NCBI GenBank assembly: GCA_019323195.1
Contig: JAHWHQ010000110.1
Span: 1 to 6,463, forward strand
Length of the DNA stretch: 6,463 nt
From: Candidatus Woesearchaeota archaeon
GTDB taxonomy: Archaea > Nanobdellota > Nanobdellia > Woesearchaeales > JACPBV01
Reading direction: 5' to 3'
Shown here: in pieces, positions 1-2,774 of the stretch
How the letters are laid out: every line of letters begins with the position of its first letter
How positions within the stretch are numbered: position 1 is the stretch's first letter
Made by a program: the position numbers and the translations under genes
The notes under the pieces: model-generated
What the model was told of the DNA's origin: nothing
Database searches by the model: none
Seen by the model: the letters and a program-made list of their open reading frames with translations, nothing else

Positions 1-16
1 ATGTGCATTTTACCAT
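1..16 (-). CDS. rpl24e: 50S ribosomal protein L24e, N-terminal fragment
   Basis: Only the first five codons lie in the window: ATG at 16-14 and then V-K-C-T. Archaeal L24e proteins typically begin MVKCTFCG, where the first cysteine belongs to a zinc-binding CxxC pair, so the identification rests on this short match plus context. The gene follows S28e in the same direction, and S28e-L24e is a well known archaeal gene order. A good ribosome binding site (GTGAG on the minus strand, 26-22) sits 5 nt ahead of the ATG, which supports this as a real start. The rest of the gene lies outside the window to the left. Confidence 0.72.
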
Positions 17-21
17 TTTAT

Positions 22-26
22 CTCAC
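22..26 (-). promoter_or_regulatory. Ribosome binding site for L24e
   Basis: The minus strand reads GTGAG, complementary to the archaeal 16S 3' end (anti-SD around CACCTC), 5 nt before the ATG at 16. It fixes the start of the truncated gene at the window edge. Confidence 0.6.
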
Positions 27-30
27 TATT

Positions 31-56
31 AAAAGGGAAAATCCCCGGGGGATTTT
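31..56 (-). terminator. Hairpin plus T-run overlapping the S28e stop codon
   Basis: A perfect 9-bp inverted repeat (38-46 AAAATCCCC, 48-56 GGGGATTTT, one-base centre) overlaps the TAA stop of S28e. On the minus-strand transcript the stem is followed by CCCTTTT. This resembles an intrinsic terminator, and archaeal RNA polymerase terminates at T-runs. It lies inside the short S28e-L24e gap, so it may only reduce read-through to L24e or stabilise the upstream mRNA. The inverted repeat is seen directly; the function is inferred. Confidence 0.55.
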
Positions 57-375
57 ACGATCCTGATCCTCTTCCGGCCTTGCTTAAGGCCCTTGCTTCA
101 ATCTCGGTCTCCCGCAGCATAAGGATGTCTCCTACCTGGACAGGCCCCCTTACGTTCCTCCTGAGGACCTTGTTCTGGTCCCTTCCTTCAAGAACCTTGC
201 ATCTGACCTGGATGGCTTCACCCCTTGTGCCAGTCCTTCCGATGACCTCCTCTACCTTGGCCGGGGTTGCTGTCGTGAAATGGACAGCGCCTTTCTTTAT
301 CTCTTCCTGTTTTCCTTTTCTTTTGCTTTCTTCTGAATTGCTTTTATTATTGTTGGAAGCGTCTTTTTGGCTCAT
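55..375 (-). CDS. rps28e: 30S ribosomal protein S28e with N-terminal extension
   Basis: This is a small-subunit ribosomal protein with an OB-fold, located near the mRNA exit side of the 30S particle. The family core is clear from about residue 33 to 97: ATPAKVEEVIGRTGTRGE, then VLEGRDQNKVLRRNVRGPV, then VGDILMLRETEIEAR, which is the hallmark S28e C-terminal block. The family is usually about 65-75 residues. This protein has 106, because it carries a hydrophilic K/S/N/E-rich N-terminal tail of about 32 residues and a glycine/serine tail (GRGSGS). No internal Met precedes the core, so the ATG at 375 is the only ATG start that gives a full core. The gene begins 12 nt after the L7Ae stop with a weak AAGG element upstream, so it is probably translated from the L7Ae transcript. 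Confidence 0.95.
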   Translation of the reverse strand: MSQKDASNNNKSNSEESKRKGKQEEIKKGAVHFTTATPAKVEEVIGRTGTRGEAIQVRCKVLEGRDQNKVLRRNVRGPVQVGDILMLRETEIEARALSKAGRGSGS

Positions 376-387
376 CTTGAAAACCTT

Positions 388-717
388 TTACTTCTTCTTT
401 TCTTTGATGTCTTTTATTATGTTCTTTGCCTCCCCTTCCTGGACTATGGCCACTGAAGCGGTCGGCTTTTCTATCCCTGCAGCAGCTCCCAGCTCCTCCT
501 TGGAGGGGACCTCGACACAGGATATGCCCTTCTCTTTGCATAATAAAGGAATGTGCATCGTTATCTCAGGGGGGGTTACGTCCTTGGCGATAATGACCAG
601 TTTTGCCTCTCCCTTCTCTATAACTTTTGTGACCTCGTTTGTACCTTTCTTCAGCTTTCCGGTGGCTTTCGCCATCTCGATAGCCTCATATACCTTGTCT
701 GTTGATTCTTCTGCCAT
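388..717 (-). CDS. rpl7ae: 50S ribosomal protein L7Ae (kink-turn binding)
   Basis: L7Ae binds kink-turn RNA. In archaea it is both a 50S subunit protein and a core component of C/D and H/ACA guide RNPs and of RNase P. At 109 residues it is slightly short for the family (about 120). Diagnostic segments are present: LKKGTNEVTKVIEKGEAKLV (the G-T-N-E stretch contacts the kink-turn), IIAKDVTPPEI, the LCKEKGISCVEVPSKEELG block and the final ASVAIV strand. The C-terminus is a lysine tail. It is the first gene of a probable L7Ae-S28e-L24e operon. The start at 717 is set by a GGTGA site 7 nt upstream. An upstream leader of roughly 90 nt is possible if the box A at 829-838 is used. Confidence 0.97.
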   Translation of the reverse strand: MAEESTDKVYEAIEMAKATGKLKKGTNEVTKVIEKGEAKLVIIAKDVTPPEITMHIPLLCKEKGISCVEVPSKEELGAAAGIEKPTASVAIVQEGEAKNIIKDIKEKKK

Positions 718-724
718 TTTATCT

Positions 725-729
725 TCACC
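725..729 (-). promoter_or_regulatory. Ribosome binding site of L7Ae
   Basis: The minus strand reads AAAGGTGAAG with GGTGA at 729-725, spaced 7 nt from the ATG at 717. It is a strong archaeal Shine-Dalgarno match and confirms the start codon. Confidence 0.75.
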
Positions 730-775
730 TTTAAGTTTTTAATCTTTGAGGAATATAAGAACACATCCTCATTCG

Positions 776-791
776 CCCTATAAGCATAGGG
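776..791 (-). repeat. 6-bp hairpin in the presumed L7Ae leader
   Basis: CCCTAT (776-781) and ATAGGG (786-791) form a perfect 6-bp stem with a 4-nt loop, in the leader expected if transcription starts from the box A at 829-838. A weaker 5-bp pairing (GAGGA 748-752 with TCCTC 766-770) lies closer to the gene. L7Ae is known in some archaea to bind its own mRNA leader through a kink-turn, but I could not identify the tandem G-A pairs and bulge that define a kink-turn here. Confidence 0.35.
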
Positions 792-828
792 TTCATTAAT
801 CACAGGTAAGGTAGGAGAAAACATAGCC

Positions 829-838
829 TATTTAAAAA
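829..838 (-). promoter_or_regulatory. Box A promoter element for the L7Ae operon
   Basis: The minus strand reads TTTTTAAATA, a good archaeal TATA-type box A. A start site about 25 nt downstream would be near 805-810, giving a leader of about 90 nt before the L7Ae ATG. No better box A lies nearer the gene. Confidence 0.45.
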
Positions 839-876
839 CCTTATGGTTCTGGGGAATCTCTTTCCTAAAAACAACA

Positions 877-890
877 TATTTAAATATAAA
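877..890 (+). promoter_or_regulatory. Box A promoter element for tRNA-Tyr
   Basis: TATTTAAATATAAA is an excellent archaeal box A centred about 27 nt before the tRNA 5' end at 911. This is the expected distance for transcription starting at or just before the tRNA. It is divergent from the L7Ae promoter about 40 nt away. Confidence 0.7.
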
Positions 891-925
891 GCTATCAACC
901 CTGCTTTTATCCCCACTTAGCTCAG

Positions 926-947
926 ACTCATCATCGATGGGGAGCAA
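926..947 (+). other. 22-nt D-loop intron of tRNA-Tyr
   Basis: Removing these 22 nt restores a standard D-arm. The splice structure can be read directly. Exon bases GCTC (920-923) pair with intron bases GAGC (942-945) as a 4-bp central helix. Three-nt bulges AG|A (924-926) and AA|T (946-948) carry the cuts after their second base. The intron closes with a 6-bp helix, CTCATC (927-932) with GATGGG (936-941, one G-U), and a 3-nt loop. The outer helix is absent, so this is a relaxed form of the bulge-helix-bulge. D-loop introns are known but uncommon in archaea. Confidence 0.75.
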
Positions 948-969
948 TGGCTAGAGCACTCGGCTGTAG

Positions 970-1025
970 ATAAACTCATTGCCTGACTTCGGCATCTGGC
1001 TAAGGATGAAAGGCAATCAGCCGGT
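970..1025 (+). other. 56-nt anticodon-loop intron of tRNA-Tyr (37/38)
   Basis: The intron lies after position 37, the canonical archaeal site. The boundary is ambiguous by one base because A970 and A1026 are identical. A 7-bp internal stem, ATTGCCT (978-984) with AGGCAAT (1011-1017), supports a folded intron. The expected 4-bp central helix (964-967 with 1020-1023) has one U-C mismatch and a G-U pair. A competing 5-bp pairing, GGCTG (962-966) with CAGCC (1018-1022), involves the anticodon stem itself. The intron is clear from the mature tRNA; the exact splice fold is uncertain. Confidence 0.8.
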
Positions 1026-1065
1026 ACCGAGGGATCCGTGGTTCAAGTCCGCGAGTGGGGATTGA

Positions 1066-1082
1066 GGGAGCTTACAGCTCCC
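1066..1082 (+). repeat. 7-bp hairpin just downstream of tRNA-Tyr
   Basis: GGGAGCT (1066-1072) and AGCTCCC (1076-1082) form a perfect stem with a 3-nt loop, 4 nt after the tRNA 3' end. It is followed by CC and TATATTT rather than a clean T-run, so it could be a terminator or a 3'-processing barrier. Its role is unproven. Confidence 0.4.
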
Positions 1083-1139
1083 CCTATATTTCATCAAAGA
1101 GGAAGTTTTTTAAAGGGCTGCAAATCCCTGGATGGTAAG

Positions 1140-1265
1140 ATGTCAAAAAGCAAGCACTGGAAGGCGTATAACACGAAGCATAGCGAAAAATACACGGTAA
1201 AGGAAGTCAGCTGCGTGAGCAACAAGTTCCACCATACAAGAAAGGTCAAGCTGAAGAATAAGTAG
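1140..1265 (+). CDS. Small basic protein, 41 aa, unknown function
   Basis: I do not recognise this protein. The ATG at 1140 opens 41 codons ending in TAG, rich in Lys and His (it starts MSKSKHWKAY and ends HTRKVKLKNK) with one Cys and no membrane segment. The case for coding is codon use. Most codons end in G or C (AAC ACG AAG CAT AGC, then GTC AGC TGC GTG AGC AAC AAG TTC), as in the neighbouring ribosomal and helicase genes and unlike the A/T-rich noncoding DNA around it. The frame is open upstream into the tRNA, but the tRNA end at 1061 and the first ATG favour 1140. The ribosome binding site is weak (GGATGGTAAG just upstream). The charge and position would suit a ribosome-associated or RNA-binding peptide, but that is inference. 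Confidence 0.5.
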   Translation: MSKSKHWKAYNTKHSEKYTVKEVSCVSNKFHHTRKVKLKNK

Positions 1266-1348
1266 GCCGGATTTAATGTTGGCGGCTTCGACAGATTCTG
1301 GTTCTTTGTTGGTATTTGCTGTATGGGGATTTTATTGATTATAATTTG

Positions 1349-1377
1349 AAATGCCCTTACCGGGAATTGAACCCGGG
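1349..1377 (-). repeat. tRNA 3'-end fragment, left copy
   Basis: Read on the minus strand this is a complete T-arm (CCGGG-TTCAATT-CCCGG, perfect 5-bp stem) followed by a 3' acceptor strand TAAGGGC and discriminator A at 1352. No matching GCCCTTA 5' acceptor strand, D-arm or anticodon arm is present upstream, so it is only the last 25 nt or so of a tRNA gene. A second copy at 2602-2627 in the same orientation matches it at 25 of 28 positions, and the two bracket the HEPN/MNT genes. This arrangement is typical of attachment sites left by elements that integrate into tRNA 3' ends. Confidence 0.7.
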
Positions 1378-1391
1378 CCAACTATTTCGTT

Positions 1392-1928
1392 TTATTTTAT
1401 TAATTCTTGTGGGATATCAAATTTAGTTTCTGAAAATACAATCTCTTCACATTGTGATAAAGCATCTTTACACTTGTTCATCATCTTTTCATAATTCTGC
1501 TCTACTTCATTTATCTCAATGGAAGAGCTATATCTTGCATCTTCTCTCTTGTCAACATCAGATTTTTCTTCTTTTTCTTTATAGACTGTTATTCGTTGAA
1601 TAAACTCATCATCATATTTTATTAAACCTCTATCTTTTACATATCTTAAAAAAATAGCAGTACATCTTTGACTTCTGGTTTCAATCCCGAACATAGCTAA
1701 AATAGCTAAAGCACAATAATAAAGCGTATAAAACCACTCTTCTGGGAGCTTATAGCCAAATCCTTTTTCTCTGTAGAACTTGCATAGCTCTAGGTTCCTT
1801 TTTGCTTTTGTGAGATACTTTTCTGCTTCTCCTTCATCTGGCTTTGTCTTTAAGAGACCTTTATGCTTCTTGCCTTTTTGCTCATCTTTTAGGGCATTTG
1901 AAAAACAGTCTTTAACGCTTAAGCTCAT
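1392..1928 (-). CDS. HEPN domain protein, probable toxin of a HEPN/MNT pair
   Basis: This 178-residue, mainly helical protein resembles HEPN-domain proteins. A long helix with AEKYLTKAKRNLELCKFY (about 35-52) is followed by EEWFYTLYYCALAILAMFGI (63-82, the aromatic YYxAxxxL core) and a C-terminal helical part with KREDARYSSS (127-136) and a last helix at about 141-163. HEPN proteins paired with minimal nucleotidyltransferases are mostly RNases restrained by AMP transfer or binding from the partner. The usual R-x4-6-H catalytic motif is not evident: after the core helix the sequence is ETRSQRCTAIFLRY, with no His. This may be a subfamily signature or a loss of activity. The first ~30 residues are a charged KDEQKGKKHKGLLKTKP leader. 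The ATG overlaps the partner's TGA (ATGA, 1925-1928), so translation is coupled. Codons are A/T-rich. Confidence 0.75.
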   Translation of the reverse strand: MSLSVKDCFSNALKDEQKGKKHKGLLKTKPDEGEAEKYLTKAKRNLELCKFYREKGFGYKLPEEWFYTLYYCALAILAMFGIETRSQRCTAIFLRYVKDRGLIKYDDEFIQRITVYKEKEEKSDVDKREDARYSSSIEINEVEQNYEKMMNKCKDALSQCEEIVFSETKFDIPQELIK

Positions 1929-2512
1929 TTTTGTAGCTCCCTTATAAATTTTATAAAATTCTCTTGGCCAAATAATATTATTCCCTTTTTTAGGGCATCA
2001 ATAAACGCCTGATTCTTACTTTTTAATTCTCTTTTAAATTCTTTTTTTATAAATTGGATTGCATGAATCTTTTTTATTTGTGTTTGTTGTATTCTAAGAA
2101 GGATAGTGTCAATTTTAGCTAGTTTTTTCTTATTAACAATCCCAATTAAATCAATATCGTTTGCTTCTTTTGGGAAGTGTAATATGCTCCCGTGCAATAT
2201 CAGGAAATCAACCTCTTTTTCAAGATCAGAAAAATTATACCTCCATCTTCTGTATTTTAATGCTTCCTGCGTTAAAGAAAACGCTAAAACCTTCTCCAAT
2301 AAAACATTATCCCAATTCAACATTATGCTTTGTGTGCCTGTTTTTCCTGAACCAATTTTATTAAATATTATTAGTTCATCTTCTGCAAGCCTTTTAAGGA
2401 TTTTCCATGTACCCCACCTGCTCATTTTAAGGTGCTTTGACAGGGATGTTGCAGTATGGGTTGTAGATATGTCTTTCAATAATATGGTCAATATATGCTT
2501 GTCTGTTTCCAT
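1925..2512 (-). CDS. Winged-helix/minimal nucleotidyltransferase, probable antitoxin and repressor
   Basis: The protein has two parts (195 residues from ATG 2512). Residues about 4-55 form a winged-helix DNA-binding domain (ISTTHTATSLSKHLKMSRWG, then TWKILKRLAEDELI as the recognition part). Residues about 100-175 form a minimal nucleotidyltransferase with the signature HGSILHFPKEANDIDLIGI: the GS pair, nine residues, then D-I-D, which would bind Mg-ATP. In studied HEPN/MNT systems this enzyme modifies or neutralises the HEPN toxin. A TTG at 2530 would add six residues, but it lies inside the inverted repeat next to the promoter. The box A at 2547-2556 predicts a transcript start near 2525, so the ATG at 2512 in an almost leaderless mRNA is preferred. 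The fused winged helix and the adjacent palindrome suggest autoregulation. It is the first gene of the pair and overlaps HEPN by 4 nt. Confidence 0.8.
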   Translation of the reverse strand: METDKHILTILLKDISTTHTATSLSKHLKMSRWGTWKILKRLAEDELIIFNKIGSGKTGTQSIMLNWDNVLLEKVLAFSLTQEALKYRRWRYNFSDLEKEVDFLILHGSILHFPKEANDIDLIGIVNKKKLAKIDTILLRIQQTQIKKIHAIQFIKKEFKRELKSKNQAFIDALKKGIILFGQENFIKFIRELQK

Positions 2513-2518
2513 TTTGTT

Positions 2519-2542
2519 GTCAACTGTCAACTATTAGTTGAC
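2519..2542 (-). promoter_or_regulatory. Probable operator of the HEPN/MNT operon
   Basis: The motif GTCAACT occurs twice in tandem (2519-2525 and 2526-2532) and once inverted as AGTTGAC (2536-2542). The inner pair forms a perfect 8-bp palindrome (2526-2533 with 2535-2542). The cluster sits between the box A and the preferred ATG, over the predicted start site, where a bound winged-helix protein would block initiation. The repeats are seen directly; the operator role is inferred. Confidence 0.6.
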
Positions 2543-2546
2543 ATCT

Positions 2547-2556
2547 TATATTTAAA
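2547..2556 (-). promoter_or_regulatory. Box A of the HEPN/MNT operon
   Basis: The minus strand reads TTTAAATATA, a near-ideal archaeal box A centred about 40 nt before the ATG at 2512. It predicts transcription starting near 2525, just after the palindrome. Confidence 0.6.
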
Positions 2557-2601
2557 TCTTTTGGTTTTTACTACCCACTACTAACCACCAACCAACTTAA
2601 A

Positions 2602-2627
2602 ATGCCCCTACAGGGAATTGAACACGG
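2602..2627 (-). repeat. tRNA 3'-end fragment, right copy (degenerate)
   Basis: On the minus strand it reads CCGTG-TTCAATT-CCCTG-TAGGGGC-A, the same T-arm and acceptor layout as the left copy at 1349-1377. The T-stem now has two mismatches, so it is no longer functional. It lies 17 nt beyond the 3' end of tRNA-Arg but does not derive from it, since the acceptor sequences differ. The upstream tRNA body is missing. Confidence 0.6.
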
Positions 2628-2643
2628 ACATTAAGATATATAA

Positions 2644-2727
2644 CAGGCGAGCGGGGAATCGAACCCCGGTCTTGACCTTTTTGCTTAAAACCGCAAGGTC
2701 ATGTGCTATCCATTATACTACTCGCCT
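2644..2727 (-). tRNA. trnR: tRNA-Arg(GCG) with a 12-nt intron
   Basis: Read on the minus strand, the acceptor AGGCGAG (2727-2721) pairs perfectly with CTCGCCT (2651-2645), discriminator G2644, no encoded CCA. The D-arm is GTAT-AATGGATA-GCAC (one A-C mismatch), the anticodon stem TGACC (2701-2697) pairs with GGTCA (2677-2673), and the T-arm is CGGGG-TTCGATT-CCCCG. The anticodon loop spans 19 nt, and removing 12 nt after position 37 leaves TTGCGGA with anticodon GCG (2694-2692), which reads arginine CGC. The four-nt variable region is on the short side but acceptable. Confidence 0.9.
2679..2690 (-). other. 12-nt intron of tRNA-Arg
   Basis: The intron TTTTAAGCAAAA lies after position 37. Exon bases TTGC (2696-2693, tRNA positions 32-35) pair perfectly with intron bases GCAA (2684-2681) as the 4-bp central helix. 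The bulges are GG|T and AA|A, placing both cuts at the canonical positions. There is no room for an inner helix, so the structure is a bulge-helix-loop, close to the smallest intron the archaeal splicing endonuclease could be expected to handle. Confidence 0.75.
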
Positions 2728-2762
2728 TTTTTACATGCAACTATTTATTGTATTTTGATTGG

Positions 2763-2772
2763 TATTTATAAA
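2763..2772 (-). promoter_or_regulatory. Box A promoter element for tRNA-Arg
   Basis: The minus strand reads TTTATAAATA, a consensus-quality archaeal box A just after the helicase stop codon. It predicts a start near 2740, giving a 5' leader of roughly 13 nt to be trimmed before the tRNA at 2727. Confidence 0.6.
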
Positions 2773-2774
2773 TC

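Larger units (their letters stand above)
911..1061 (+). tRNA. trnY: tRNA-Tyr(GUA) with two introns
   Basis: The acceptor stem CCCCACT (911-917) pairs perfectly with AGTGGGG (1054-1060), discriminator A1061, no encoded CCA. The T-arm is 1037-1053 with loop TTCAAGT. The anticodon stem CTCGG (959-963) pairs with CCGAG (1027-1031), and the loop CTGTAG plus A gives anticodon GTA at 966-968. The C1-G72 pair is the archaeal/eukaryotic tyrosine identity element and agrees with the anticodon. The D-arm reads canonically (GCTC-AGTGGCTA-GAGC) only if 22 nt at 926-947 are removed, and the anticodon loop closes only if 56 nt at 970-1025 are removed. The spliced length is then 73 nt. Both introns would be cut by the archaeal splicing endonuclease at bulge-helix-bulge-like structures. 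Confidence 0.93.
1349..2627. mobile_element. Putative small integrated cassette carrying a HEPN/MNT module
   Basis: Two direct copies of a tRNA 3' end border an A/T-rich block of about 1.2 kb that contains exactly one two-gene toxin-antitoxin-like operon with its own promoter. The composition of the block differs visibly from the G/C-third-position genes on either side. No integrase, transposase or complete target tRNA is present, so the block would be a cargo remnant or a cassette mobilised in trans. The borders and gene content are seen directly; mobility is inferred. Confidence 0.35.

Noticed and set aside
80..742. Long plus-strand open frame of 220 codons
   Set aside because: It lies entirely opposite L7Ae and S28e, both of which have clear family motifs; the translation is serine/leucine/phenylalanine-rich shadow sequence.
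970..1025. C/D box guide RNA inside the tRNA-Tyr intron
   Set aside because: CTGA (983-986) and ATGA (1006-1009) are present, but they are in the wrong order for C...D and lack flanking complementary ends. The match is no better than chance.
1094..1381. Minus-strand open frame of 95 codons with hydrophobic stretches
   Set aside because: Its first codons are the tRNA fragment and the rest is antisense to the small basic ORF. It has no ribosome binding site, and the apparent membrane segment comes from A/T-rich antisense.
1349..1390. Split tRNA 3'-half gene
   Set aside because: A 3' half should also carry the 3' strand of the anticodon stem and a G/C-rich leader complementary to a 5' half. 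Upstream here there is only A/T-rich sequence reaching the HEPN stop, so a remnant or attachment site fits better.
2512..2530. TTG start at 2530 for the MNT protein
   Set aside because: It falls within the operator palindrome and very near or upstream of the transcription start predicted from the box A, and no ribosome binding site precedes it. The ATG at 2512 is preferred.
2106..2537. Plus-strand open frame of 143 codons
   Set aside because: It is antisense to the MNT gene, which has a clear GS...DxD signature and winged helix.
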